Shown here piece by piece: positions 26,811 to 35,482 of a DNA stretch of 64,000 nucleotides; positions within the stretch are counted from its first letter, which is position 1; every line of letters begins with the position of its first letter. The position numbers were made by a program, and so were the translations under genes. Source of the DNA: Burkholderia cepacia ATCC 25416. GTDB taxonomy: Bacteria > Pseudomonadota > Gammaproteobacteria > Burkholderiales > Burkholderiaceae. The stretch is from contig NZ_CP012982.1 in the NCBI RefSeq assembly GCF_001411495.1, forward strand, positions 1,860,001 through 1,924,000. Reading direction: 5' to 3'. The notes below the pieces were generated by a model. The model saw only the letters and a list, made by a program, of their open reading frames with translations. It did no database searches and was not told the DNA's origin.

Positions 26811-27185
26811 ATGACCCAGACCCAGGCCGTAGTCGCGTTGATCGACGACTACTTCAATTTGGCTTATGAGCCGAAGAGCCGCGACTTCGACAAGGTTTTT
26901 CACCCGAGCTGCATGATTCAGTGGCTCGACGAAGGCCGGTTTCGCACGCTGGCGTCGCACGAGTATGCGGCGCTCATCAACGGGAGGCCGAGTCCGCGAT
27001 CGACCGGCGCGCCCAGGGACGAGGCGATCCTCTCGATGGCGCATGTGTCGGACGGCCTTTCAACGGCGACGGTGCGGGTGCGGATCGGCAACCGGTTGTT
27101 CAACGATCACTTCGTCATGCACAAGGTGGATGGCAGCTGGTTGATCGCGACCAAGGCGTCCGCCGTGGTGCGTACGTTCGACTGA
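26811..27185 (+). CDS. NTF2-like / putative lumazine-binding family protein
   Basis: 124 residues with the SnoaL/NTF2-like cone fold pattern: VVALIDDYFNLAYEPKSRDF, HPSCMIQWLDEG, and a final strand pair NRLFNDHFVMHKVDGSWLIA. Small cytoplasmic proteins of this type bind hydrophobic ligands or act as isomerase-like enzymes. GAGGAAAG precedes the ATG. The divergent LysR gene probably regulates it. No specific ligand can be named. Confidence 0.75.
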   Translation: MTQTQAVVALIDDYFNLAYEPKSRDFDKVFHPSCMIQWLDEGRFRTLASHEYAALINGRPSPRSTGAPRDEAILSMAHVSDGLSTATVRVRIGNRLFNDHFVMHKVDGSWLIATKASAVVRTFD

Positions 27186-27280
27186 AGCGCCGCGCGGCAG
27201 ATGCGCGTCGGGTTCCCGGGGTTTTTTGCGCCGACGAAATGCGGTGTCGCGGGATCGACGGGGGGAATCCGTAATGGGAA

Positions 27281-27345
27281 CCTGCTCGAACGCTGTCGAG
27301 ACACCCGCTCGTCGTGGATGCCCGGGCGGCCGATTTCAGCGCTTG
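27281..27345. repeat. 65-bp direct repeat, copy B
   Basis: Non-coding copy of the polB 5' region at 25524-25588 (55 of 65 identical). Its frame no longer starts a polymerase. A motif GGAATCCGTAATGGGAA directly precedes it and recurs, with one extra C, at 44727-44744. Confidence 0.7.
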
Positions 27346-27443
27346 GGCGGGGCTGTGCCGGGACGGGGTGCGCGATACCGTTCCGGCATCCGGGCCGATG
27401 ATCGTAAGATTCGGGCTCGATTGAACCCGTCAAGGATCATTGA

Positions 27444-27941
27444 ATGAAACTCGCGATTGATCGCGTCGCACGTGTTGCCGGCTGCGTCGTCGTTGCGGCC
27501 TGCCTGTGTGGAAGCGGGCGTGCGATATGCGCTTCCCCGCAAGTGAAGGCATTGCCGGCGACCACGGAAGCCAACTGGATACAGGCGGTCAGGCAGCATC
27601 GGACAAAAGATGGCGCAACGGTTGCCGAAGTGCTGGCCTATGCGGAAAAAATGCGGCCGCGCATCTTCAAGGCCGGACGATTCGAAGTGGGTTACAACGG
27701 CGCGACCGGCGTTGCCAGCTCGGTTTCGATCGGCTACTGGATCGGAACGAAGCGCGCGCCGGACGATGCGTTCGTCGATCTCGGATATTCGATGTCGCCT
27801 GATGGCCGCGTGATGCCTGTCTCGCCGGACGCGCACACGGCCACGGCATTGGAGAACGGACGGAAGGCGTTTCTGCGCGCCGTCGACGACGCCTATCGGG
27901 ACACATGCCTGTCCGATCCCGATCATCCGCCGGCATGCTGA
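27444..27941 (+). CDS. Secreted hypothetical protein
   Basis: 165 residues, not recognised. A signal peptide is visible (VAGCVVVAACLCGSGRAICA). The mature part has GATVAEVLAYAEKMRPRIF, a Gly/Ser-rich middle (EVGYNGATGVASSVSIGYW) and a C terminus with two cysteines (TCLSDPDHPPAC) that could form a disulfide. AAGGATC precedes ATG 27444. Likely periplasmic. It stands alone. Confidence 0.65.
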   Translation: MKLAIDRVARVAGCVVVAACLCGSGRAICASPQVKALPATTEANWIQAVRQHRTKDGATVAEVLAYAEKMRPRIFKAGRFEVGYNGATGVASSVSIGYWIGTKRAPDDAFVDLGYSMSPDGRVMPVSPDAHTATALENGRKAFLRAVDDAYRDTCLSDPDHPPAC

Positions 27942-28629
27942 CGAATCCGGCCCGATTGACGTCACGGAATCATCATTCGTAGAATCGCCGGTCAAGAACA
28001 ACATCATTCTGAGAGAGGCGCCATGAATGCGCACCGCATGATGGAAGCAATTGCGGAACGGCCGGCTCGGCAAGCATTGCTTGTCGCGTTCCATTCCCGG
28101 CTTGGCAATCGTGCTCCGATTCCCCACCGCAGGGCCGGGCAGCCCTGCATCGGTCGCGATGACGTGCCGACACATCGCGCAAGCTGCGTGGGAGCGCATG
28201 ACGCATGCCGACCTGACTTCGCCTGCCTCGTTTCCAGTCGCCGCTGGTGAAAGCCTCCATGCCGCAGTCGACCGGCCTGTCGCTCGACCTGAGCGAAGGC
28301 AATCGACCGCAGAACCGCACGCATCCACTGATCCCGCTTGCATTCGACTCGCTGTCGCTCGTCCTCGGGCTGCCGGGGCGGGCCCTTCTGCGCGACACGC
28401 TCGAGGGTCTTGACCGGACAGCCGGTTCGGCGGAAACGGTCGCAACCGGTGTGTCGCCCCGATTGGTGCCGTGGGTCGTTGCCCGGAAGCACCGCACGAA
28501 ACGCACACGCGCATTTTCCCGGCGGATGCCCGGCCGTCCTGTTGCTGCGGGGATGGCGCGGCTGTTCGGTTTGCCTGGAGGTGCGGCGCCGCACGCATTG
28601 CCGATGAACTCAATTACCCCGGACTCCCC
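27942..28629. other. Region without a supported gene
   Basis: About 690 bases. Open frames exist on both strands, including 28247-28633 rightward, but they lack good ribosome sites, domain signatures or consistent codon use, and they overlap each other. It may be decayed coding sequence; I cannot name a parent. Confidence 0.4.
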
Positions 28630-29550
28630 ATGAACGCTTCCTCCCGGCAAATTTCTTTACCCGGTATCGCCGCGCTCATCGCGGCGGTCATTACCACGGC
28701 GCAATTTCTGATCGGCCTCTACGTGTGGTCGACGAAGTCTTCGCCGTCCGTGAATATGCTGGCCGTGCAACTGTCCACTTTCATCGGGAGCCTGGTGTTT
28801 CGAAGCGGCCTGGTGTTCCTGATCGTCCGCTGGCACGGAGAGTATCGGGACCAGCTTGCATTCCGTCGCCCCGCGTTGCCGCTGACGGCCTTTGCGTTGT
28901 GCCTGCTGGTCTGGCAGGCCGCGCAGGTACTGGTATTCCAGGCGCTCGTGGGCATGTTGCGCGGCGGTTCCCTCAGCCTGACGCACATCGTGACGCTCAT
29001 CGCGCCGGTGAACGCCGTCCTCTATGCGCTCGTCGCCTGGCTTGCGTGGTGGTTCGTCACCCACCTGTTTCGCAACGACGCGTTGCCCGGGGCGCCGCGC
29101 GGCAATGCGCGGCGGCGCATTGCGGGTCTCGCGGCCTGGTTGTTTGCCAGCGTATTGCTGCTCTTCATGACGCAGGCCGTGATGATCCTGCTCGACTATT
29201 TCGACGACGATCTCAAGCTAGTGATGCTGAACTACGTCGGGGGGATCGTCGTTCCCGCCGCGATCGTCTTCGCAGGCGCGATGCTCGGCCTGCCTCGCGA
29301 TCTCGGTCGACTGCACGTCCGGCGTCTGCTGGGGGCGTCGCTTGCGTCGATGGCATCGGTCCTGCTGCTGGCTTATGCGGTGCTGCGCCTCGTGGGCGAC
29401 GTGCTCGGAATAGCCAGCCTGATGTCCGGCATCATGCCGGTCGTCGTTCTCGCCGCAACCGGCGCGGCCTACTGGGTGTGGTTCCGCGTGTTCTATGCCG
29501 CTGCGCGTCGCGAGACCGCTGGACCGTCGCAAGGCATGCCGTCGGCGTGA
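28630..29550 (+). CDS. Multi-pass membrane protein, unrecognised
   Basis: 306 residues with about eight hydrophobic helices, for example IAALIAAVITTAQFLIGLYV, ALCLLVWQAAQVLVFQALVG and WLFASVLLLFMTQAVMILL. No catalytic or transport signature was recognised; CAAX-protease-type glutamate motifs are not evident. The start at 28630 has no strong ribosome site, so an upstream coupling or different start is possible. It converges with the EAL gene across a perfect hairpin. Confidence 0.65.
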   Translation: MNASSRQISLPGIAALIAAVITTAQFLIGLYVWSTKSSPSVNMLAVQLSTFIGSLVFRSGLVFLIVRWHGEYRDQLAFRRPALPLTAFALCLLVWQAAQVLVFQALVGMLRGGSLSLTHIVTLIAPVNAVLYALVAWLAWWFVTHLFRNDALPGAPRGNARRRIAGLAAWLFASVLLLFMTQAVMILLDYFDDDLKLVMLNYVGGIVVPAAIVFAGAMLGLPRDLGRLHVRRLLGASLASMASVLLLAYAVLRLVGDVLGIASLMSGIMPVVVLAATGAAYWVWFRVFYAAARRETAGPSQGMPSA

Positions 29551-29612
29551 AACCCGCAAGCGGATATGGCGTGATCCGCGTGCACGACGAGACGACCCGC
29601 GGCGATTCGGCA

Positions 29613-29632
29613 GCGTGCGCATCGGCGCACGC
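29613..29632. terminator. Perfect hairpin between convergent genes
   Basis: GCGTGCGC and GCGCACGC pair perfectly around ATCG. It lies between the membrane-protein gene (ends 29550) and the converging EAL gene (ends 29642). There is no T-run. It is a plausible shared stop or pause site. Confidence 0.42.
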
Positions 29633-29641
29633 ACCGGCGCC

Positions 29642-31210
29642 CTACACCCACGCGACATCCTGCTTCAAGTGCTCTGCCCGTTGCGGCCGCTGATACAGAT
29701 ACCCCTGCGCATACTGAATCCCGACCGTCTGCAGCGCGCGATGCTGCGCTTCCGTTTCCACGCCCTCCGCGATGATCTTCAGGTCGTAGTGATGCGCAAC
29801 GGACGCGATTCCCTCGATCAATCCCGCGCTGCCGCCGTTCAGTTGCGAGACGAACTGGCGATCGATCTTCACGTAGTCGAACGGAAAACGCGACAGCATG
29901 TCGAGATTGCTGTGATGCGTGCCGAAATCGTCGATCGCGAATTTCGCGCCTTTCGCTCTCAGCGCATGGAAGATCGCGGTGGTCCGCGCGTTCTTCTCGA
30001 GCAGGATGCGCTCGGTGACTTCGAGCACCAGCGTAAAGCCGGGCGGCAGTGCGCGAATCGCATTCTCGACGATGGACACGAACCGCGTGCGCTCGAGATC
30101 CTTCGGCGCGATGTTGACGGCGATGCGCAGCGGCATTGACGGCGTCAGCGCGGAGAGTTCCGACACGGCGGTCCGCAGCACGAATTCGGTCACTTTCGGC
30201 AGCACCGCGCTCGATTCGACCTGCGGGATGAACACCGCCGGGCTGATGGCCCCCCACTTCGGATGCTGCCAGCGCAGCAGCGCCTCGACGCCGACGGTCC
30301 TGCGCGTCCCGACCTCGACGATCGGCTGGTACACGACATGGAGTTCGTCGCGCCTGAGCGCGTTGCGCACGGCCTTCAGCAGCAGCCGGCGCGGCGCCAT
30401 CGCCAGCAGGTAGGCCGCCATCACGAGGCCATCCGCCAGCAGCACGATCGTGATGCCGATCAGCCGATAGTGATGCCGAACCTGCGACGCGTAGTGAGGG
30501 GATGCCGCAACCGACACCGTGAACGGCCAGCGGGGCGACACGATCGTGCTGCCGCCTGCGGGTTCCGCGGCCGATTCCGGCGCAAACTTCCCGTGCTGAT
30601 CGAGATGGCCCGAACCCGCGATCGACAGCGTCGCGGTTTCCGTCCCGTAGCGGGCACCGTGCGCGAGCGCGTCGGCCACGTAGTCGCCTTCGACCAGGTA
30701 GAGCACGCCCGCGCCGGGCGCGGTGGCGTAAAACACGGGCAGCACCGGGATGCCCTGCTGGAACGGCGTCTGGCGCAGCAGCGTGACGAGCGTCGAACCC
30801 GGTTCCGGCTCGTGCGTGTACGCACCCAGCGGCAAGTCGATTGCTCCCAGCGCCGACGAGCACATGACACGGCCGTCGTACACCAGCGCGACGGCGCGCA
30901 GGTAGCGCAGGCGCGTGCCTATCTCGGCGAGCGTCCGGAATACCGTCGCGCATGGCCGCCCGACGAGTGCGGTGAGTTCATCCACGTGTCGCAGGCGCGC
31001 GCCGTCCAGGATGCGGTCGACCGATGCCACGATGTCGTTCGCCACGACGCGTTCATGTTCGATGACGGTATCGCGCGCATAGCGGTCGGCAAGCGCGATC
31101 GCGAATACCGGCATGAGTACGCAAACGATAACGGCGACGAACAAGACGACCCGCGGCCAGGCGCCGCTGCGCTGGAAAACTGGTTTCGAGCCTGGCGTGA
31201 ACGCCGACAT
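29642..31210 (-). CDS. CSS-motif EAL-domain c-di-GMP phosphodiesterase
   Basis: 522 residues. One N-terminal helix (VVLFVAVIVCVLMPVFAIAL) leads into a periplasmic CSS domain with VMCSSALGAIDLPLG, and a second helix follows near residues 245-265. The cytoplasmic EAL domain keeps the catalytic signatures: VEALLRWQHP, LVLEVTERILL, AIDDFGTHHSN, VKIDRQFV and IIAEGVETE. It should therefore hydrolyse c-di-GMP. CSS-EAL proteins are redox-sensitive through periplasmic cysteines. A hairpin with a T-run lies in its upstream region. Confidence 0.9.
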   Translation of the reverse strand: MSAFTPGSKPVFQRSGAWPRVVLFVAVIVCVLMPVFAIALADRYARDTVIEHERVVANDIVASVDRILDGARLRHVDELTALVGRPCATVFRTLAEIGTRLRYLRAVALVYDGRVMCSSALGAIDLPLGAYTHEPEPGSTLVTLLRQTPFQQGIPVLPVFYATAPGAGVLYLVEGDYVADALAHGARYGTETATLSIAGSGHLDQHGKFAPESAAEPAGGSTIVSPRWPFTVSVAASPHYASQVRHHYRLIGITIVLLADGLVMAAYLLAMAPRRLLLKAVRNALRRDELHVVYQPIVEVGTRRTVGVEALLRWQHPKWGAISPAVFIPQVESSAVLPKVTEFVLRTAVSELSALTPSMPLRIAVNIAPKDLERTRFVSIVENAIRALPPGFTLVLEVTERILLEKNARTTAIFHALRAKGAKFAIDDFGTHHSNLDMLSRFPFDYVKIDRQFVSQLNGGSAGLIEGIASVAHHYDLKIIAEGVETEAQHRALQTVGIQYAQGYLYQRPQRAEHLKQDVAWV

Positions 31211-31428
31211 TCCCGCGGTCGCCTTTGGTGTTGTGTGTTGGGAGAGGCAAGTCGAACCGGTCGATACATCGACGGCACGCCTGCGTCATGCGCGCCGCCA
31301 TCTCGATGCGATCGATTCTACGGTCGCGACGGACATCCGTGACAGCCTCGTCGCAATTGGCCGTTCATTCCGAGGCTTGCCTCCATGAACATGCGCATCC
31401 GGCGCATATGAATTGGCGGAACGTACCG

Positions 31429-31462
31429 AAAAAATCCCCGGCCGCATGGTCTTGCGGCCGGG
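31429..31462 (-). terminator. Intrinsic terminator upstream of the EAL gene
   Basis: Read leftward, CCCGGCCGC pairs with GCGGCCGGG (nine perfect pairs, eight-base loop), followed by GA and six T. It is about 220 bases upstream of the EAL start and not at the end of a known gene. It therefore ends either a short RNA or a leader transcript of the EAL gene. Confidence 0.65.
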
Positions 31463-31534
31463 ACGAAAAAACACCGTCTCTTGGCACGAGGATGGTGCGC
31501 GGCAAGTATAAGATGTGACGAGAGATTACGAAAT

Positions 31535-31550
31535 ATTGTTATTCAACAAT
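31535..31550. promoter_or_regulatory. Inverted repeat ATTGTT-N4-AACAAT
   Basis: Perfect six-base arms around ATTC in the AT-rich promoter region between the EAL gene and the small rightward gene. It could be an operator. No regulator is assigned. Confidence 0.35.
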
Positions 31551-31675
31551 TGGTGTAATTTTGTCATTGTGTCTCGACAGGAAACATTCTTTCGGGATGT
31601 TGTCTTTGCCGACCTGCCCGCGGCCCACGTTCGGTCGCCGCGCGATACGGTCGCACGTCTCGCCGGAGCTTCGGG

Positions 31676-31972
31676 ATGGAAGAAAATACCGTGCCCACGG
31701 TCATCGTGATCGATGGTGCAGCCGCAGCCGACGGCGGTTCGCTGTGGATCCGGATCGACGTAAACGGGCAGGCCCGCAATTACGTGCTCGATCGCGCGCT
31801 CGCTTCGCGCGGCACGCCGCGCTACAACACCATCAGCGGCGCACAGGGTCCGCTTTCGAAAGGCGAACGAAAGGAAGTGCTTGCGCTGCTGCGCAGCATT
31901 GCCGACCCCGCGATGTGGGCCGACATGGTCGGTACGTTCACGCAGGTGCTGCAGGCGTCCGAAGATGAGTGA
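31676..31972 (+). CDS. Small hypothetical protein
   Basis: 98 residues, not recognised. It starts MEENTVPTVIVIDG, has a predicted strand-rich front (GGSLWIRIDVNGQARNYVLD) and a helical, charged back half (KGERKEVLALLRSIADPAMW). No signal peptide or membrane segment. GGAG at 31665-31668 supports ATG 31676. It is probably cytoplasmic, single-gene, behind the AT-rich promoter region. Confidence 0.6.
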   Translation: MEENTVPTVIVIDGAAAADGGSLWIRIDVNGQARNYVLDRALASRGTPRYNTISGAQGPLSKGERKEVLALLRSIADPAMWADMVGTFTQVLQASEDE

Positions 31973-31982
31973 ACGATGCGGT

Positions 31983-32001
31983 GCCCGCGCGTCGCGCGGG
32001 C
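31983..32001. terminator. Hairpin between convergent genes
   Basis: GCCCGCGC-GTC-GCGCGGGC is a perfect eight-pair stem. It lies between the stop of the small rightward gene (31972) and the end of the small leftward gene (32007). No T-run. Confidence 0.42.
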
Positions 32002-32006
32002 CGCGT

Positions 32007-32312
32007 TCAGAAATCGTCGCGCATCTTGCGTAGCAGGTCACCGCCCGACTGATGCGTGTCCACGGCGGTGAGGACGTCGGTCAGGAACCACGGCAGGTTC
32101 AGTTGCGTATTGGAATCGCTGACGCATACGCGGATCGGCGGCGCCTTCGACGGCGAGCGCGCGTCGGGCGTGGCGTTGCGGGACGGCACGCAGTTGTTCG
32201 CGTGCGCTTGAACGGGTGCCGGCCCGGCGCTGCCGGATGTTGCACCGGCGGCTACCGGCAAGCTGACGGCGGCAAGCAGGGTCAGGACAGCGACAGCGGC
32301 AACGCGTTTCAT
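32007..32312 (-). CDS. Small secreted hypothetical protein
   Basis: 101 residues. The signal peptide is MKRVAAVAVLTLLAAVSLPVA, cut near AAGA. The mature part has two cysteines (NNCVPSRNATPDARS and IRVCVSDSNTQL). ATG 32312 is taken; a longer frame upstream overlaps the AraC gene and is rejected. No known family is recognised. Probably periplasmic. Confidence 0.6.
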   Translation of the reverse strand: MKRVAAVAVLTLLAAVSLPVAAGATSGSAGPAPVQAHANNCVPSRNATPDARSPSKAPPIRVCVSDSNTQLNLPWFLTDVLTAVDTHQSGGDLLRKMRDDF

Positions 32313-32386
32313 GGGATTCTCCGGCGATGCTCGTTCGACCGCGCGGGTGGACGCGAGTTCGTCGGCGGCACGGTTGCGCACCGCGC

Positions 32387-33433
32387 TCAGCCGCGCGCGA
32401 CGCTCGCCGTCCGCGCGGGCTGCCGGCTGCGCCACTGCTGCGGCGATTCGCCGGTCCAGCGCCGAAAGGCGCGCGTAAATGCGCTGTGTTCCGAATACCC
32501 GAGCAGCCACGCGACTTCCGCGAGGGTCAGCCGCGGATCGTTCAGGTGGTCGATCGCGAGCCGCCGCCGCGTGTCCTCGCGCAGTGTCCGGAAGTTGAGC
32601 CCGAGTTCGGCAAGCCGCCGATGCAGCGTGCGCGACGACACATGCAGGTCCGACGCGATCTGTTCGATGCTCGCTTCGCCTTGCGTCAGCAGGCGCGCGA
32701 CGGCTTCGCGCACCGACTGTTCGAGATCGTCCGTCTGCCGCAGCTCGGCCAGCAGCGCGCTTGCCTGGCGTTCCATCATCCGCAGCAGCGCGTCGTCCGG
32801 TTGGCGCAGCGGCTGTGTGAGCAGGTGCAGCGGGAACGCGAGGCGGTTCACCGGCTGGCCGAACCGCACCGGGCAGCCGAAATAATCGACGTAGGGCCGA
32901 TCGTCGCCGGGCGACGGGTGCACGAAGCAGACTTCGTCGGGCCCGTCACGCGTGCCGGTGATGTTGCGTGCGAACTGGACGATGGCCGTGAGCGCAACTT
33001 CGTCGACGAGCGGGCCGAGCGGCTCGGGCGCATCGTGCCATTCGATCGCGACCGACGCTGCCTCGACGCGCACTTCCATGCGCGCGACGTTCGCGATCAG
33101 GTGCTCGTATTGCTGCCAGCGCGCGAGTGCGGCGCCGGCATCGCGGCACGCATGCAGCGCGTAGCCGAGCGCGCCGAGATGGGCGGGCGTGATCCGCTGG
33201 CCGACGTGCAGGCCGAGCAGCGGATCGTCGAGCACGCGCACCGCGCATTCGAGCAGGCGCCGCCAGTGCGCGCTCGCGTACAGCGTGAGCCCGCGGTCGT
33301 CCTCGGGCGGCCGCGCCTCGCCCAGCACGCGCGCGGCATCCTTGCCCTGCTCGGACAGGTAGTCGAACAGCAGCCGCACGTAGGTGCTCGAGTAGTAGAC
33401 GCGCTGCGTCGAAAGCGGGGAGGCGGCGGGCAT
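32387..33433 (-). CDS. AraC-family regulator, OruR/ArgR-like
   Basis: 348 residues. An arabinose-binding-like N-terminal domain begins STQRVYYSSTYVRLLFDYLS, and the AraC HTH pair near the end reads SIEQIASDLHVSSRTLHRRL and LAEVAWLLGYSEHSAFTRAF. ATG 33433 is chosen because the extension to 33607 covers the divergent desaturase start. It is divergent from the sterol-desaturase-like gene with a 94-base gap, so that gene is the probable target. Confidence 0.85.
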   Translation of the reverse strand: MPAASPLSTQRVYYSSTYVRLLFDYLSEQGKDAARVLGEARPPEDDRGLTLYASAHWRRLLECAVRVLDDPLLGLHVGQRITPAHLGALGYALHACRDAGAALARWQQYEHLIANVARMEVRVEAASVAIEWHDAPEPLGPLVDEVALTAIVQFARNITGTRDGPDEVCFVHPSPGDDRPYVDYFGCPVRFGQPVNRLAFPLHLLTQPLRQPDDALLRMMERQASALLAELRQTDDLEQSVREAVARLLTQGEASIEQIASDLHVSSRTLHRRLAELGLNFRTLREDTRRRLAIDHLNDPRLTLAEVAWLLGYSEHSAFTRAFRRWTGESPQQWRSRQPARTASVARG

Positions 33434-33527
33434 GGCGGAAAGTGTCAAGTAATCGTCGGCAAGTGTCAACGCGCAGCGACCCGCGCGCGACCATACTGCC
33501 GGCCAGTTCCTGATCGAGGCTGCGAAC

Positions 33528-34547
33528 ATGCCGACCGAGTTGATGACGTGGCTCCATGCGTTCCTGGGTAACGACGTGGACTGGAAGCAGGTGTTGCTGA
33601 TCGGCATGACGCCGGTCTTCCTGATCGCGTTCGTGATCGAATACGCGGTGATGACCGGGCGCGGGCGCCGTGAGCCGTTTCGCTGGAAGGAGATCGTCGC
33701 GAACCTGTCGCTCGGCGCCGGCTATCAGGTGGCCGAGACCGTGATGGGGCTCCTGTTCACCGGTGCGATCTTCGCGTGGGTCTACCGGCACCGGCTGTTC
33801 GACGTGCCGGTGAACGGCCTCACGATCGTGCCGATCTTCGTCGTCGTGGAATGCTGCTACTACTGGTTTCATCGCACGTCGCACCGCGTGCGCTGGTTCT
33901 GGGCCGCGCATGTGCCGCATCACAGCGGTGAAGTGATGAACTTCACGACGGCGATGCGGCAGTCGTTGCTGAACGCGTTCGTCGGCGTGTTCCTGTTCTA
34001 CCTGCCGCCAGTCTGGCTCGGTATCCCGCCCGCGGTCGTGCTGTTCCTGCTCGCGGTCGATCTCGTGTACCAGTACTTCGTGCATACCGAAGCGATCGGG
34101 CGGCTGCCGCGCTGGTTCGAGTACGTGTTCGACACGCCGTCGAACCATCGCGCGCATCACGGCCGCAATCCGCGCTATATCGACAGGAACTACGGCGGCG
34201 TGCTGATCGTCTTCGATCGCCTGTTCGGCACCTATGTCGAGGAAACGGAGCCGGTCGACTACGGGATCACGCAGCAGATTCGTTCGTACAACTTCCTGGT
34301 GCTGAACCTGCACGAATTCGTCGACATGTGGCGTGACGTATTCGCACCGGGGCCGATCCTGCAGCGGCTGAAGCATCTGTGGATGCCGCCCGAATGGGAG
34401 CGGCCGGGGCATCGGCCGATCCATACGTGGAGCGTCGAGCGCAAGGGTGAGGGGGAGGCCGGGCCGGGGCCGCTCGTCACGCCAGGCGACGACGCACCGG
34501 CATCCGGGCGCAAGATCGTACAAGCCACCCCGACGCGATCCGGCTAA
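33528..34547 (+). CDS. Sterol desaturase / fatty acid hydroxylase family protein
   Basis: 339-residue di-iron membrane enzyme with four to six helices. The histidine clusters are complete: HRTSH, HVPHH and HRAHH, with a further HTEAIG in between. Members hydroxylate or desaturate lipids using oxygen. GAGG precedes ATG 33528. It is divergent from an AraC gene, a common arrangement for this family in Burkholderia, and is followed after 35 bases by AlaX. Confidence 0.87.
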   Translation: MPTELMTWLHAFLGNDVDWKQVLLIGMTPVFLIAFVIEYAVMTGRGRREPFRWKEIVANLSLGAGYQVAETVMGLLFTGAIFAWVYRHRLFDVPVNGLTIVPIFVVVECCYYWFHRTSHRVRWFWAAHVPHHSGEVMNFTTAMRQSLLNAFVGVFLFYLPPVWLGIPPAVVLFLLAVDLVYQYFVHTEAIGRLPRWFEYVFDTPSNHRAHHGRNPRYIDRNYGGVLIVFDRLFGTYVEETEPVDYGITQQIRSYNFLVLNLHEFVDMWRDVFAPGPILQRLKHLWMPPEWERPGHRPIHTWSVERKGEGEAGPGPLVTPGDDAPASGRKIVQATPTRSG

Positions 34548-34582
34548 CCTGCGTGCTTTCCTCGGCGAAAGGCGCGGCGGCG

Positions 34583-35251
34583 ATGACGAAGAAAGTATTC
34601 TGGGACGATCCGTACCGGACCACGCTGGATACCGTCGTCACGCACGTCAACGGCGAACGCGTGCGGGTGGACGCGACCATCTTCTTCGCGTTTTCGGGCG
34701 GGCAGGAAAGCGACTCAGGTTCGCTCGGCGGCTATCAGGTCATCCACGCTGAAAAGCAGGGTCTCGACATCGTCTACACGCTGCCGCACGATCATTCGCT
34801 GAACGTCGGGGATCGCGTGACCTGGCGTATCGACTGGGTGCGGCGGTACCGGCTGATGCGTCTGCACTTCGCGGCGGAAATGGTGCTGCAACTGGTCTAC
34901 CGGCTCCGGCCCGGTATCGAGCGCATTGGCGCGCATATCGGGCCGAACAAGGCACGCGTTGACTTCGCGAGCGACACGAGCCTGTCGCCGTTGTTTCCGG
35001 AGATCGAATCGGCTGCTGCCGATCTGTCGATGCGCGACCTGCGCATCGTGACCGACTTCAGCGACGTCGACGCGCAACGCCGCTTCTGGACGGTCGACGG
35101 CTTCGCGACGATGGCCTGCGGCGGCACGCATCCGGCGTCGACCGGCGAGATCGGGATGCTGACGCTCAAGCGCAAGAACACCGGGAAGGGCAAGGAGCGG
35201 ATCGAGGTGATGCTGGTCGAGCCCGGGATGGCGGACGGGCGGGTTGCGTGA
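34583..35251 (+). CDS. AlaX-type alanyl-tRNA editing protein
   Basis: 222 residues matching the free-standing editing domain of alanyl-tRNA synthetase, which hydrolyses Ser- or Gly-tRNA(Ala). It has ATIFFAFSGGQESDSGSLGG and the late zinc motif CGGTHPAST. The usual first metal motif HxxxH is replaced by RLHFAAEMV, so Glu stands where the second His is expected. ATG 34583 is preferred over 34553. It is cytoplasmic and may be cotranscribed with the desaturase gene, without obvious functional link. Confidence 0.83.
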   Translation: MTKKVFWDDPYRTTLDTVVTHVNGERVRVDATIFFAFSGGQESDSGSLGGYQVIHAEKQGLDIVYTLPHDHSLNVGDRVTWRIDWVRRYRLMRLHFAAEMVLQLVYRLRPGIERIGAHIGPNKARVDFASDTSLSPLFPEIESAAADLSMRDLRIVTDFSDVDAQRRFWTVDGFATMACGGTHPASTGEIGMLTLKRKNTGKGKERIEVMLVEPGMADGRVA

Positions 35252-35482
35252 GCGTCGGAAGTGCATGCCCGACAGGTTGAGCGCCGCCTCCGATACGCGA
35301 TTCGCCTGAGTACGCGTTCTGCGCATGTATATTGGCGATCCATGCATCGAATGGCCGGCGATTTCGCGCGGCCTCGTTTGCAGGTCACCCTGCGCACGCA
35401 TCGCCGACTGTCCGGATCGCGGCGCTCGCGGTGAACAATCCAGCGCAAGTATAAAAAAACAGCGAACATTCCGAGCCCGCAC

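Larger units (their letters stand above)
31211..31675. other. AT-rich intergenic region with hairpin and inverted repeat
   Basis: 465 bases between the divergent EAL gene and a small gene. It contains a strong leftward terminator-like hairpin (31429-31462), a TATACT -10-like box on the minus strand at 31510-31505 and the inverted repeat ATTGTT-ATTC-AACAAT at 31535-31550. No protein gene is supported. Confidence 0.55.

Noticed and set aside
28247..28633. Rightward frame of 128 codons between the secreted protein and the membrane protein
   Set aside because: No supporting start signal and a composition like its overlapping frames. Kept only as an unresolved region.
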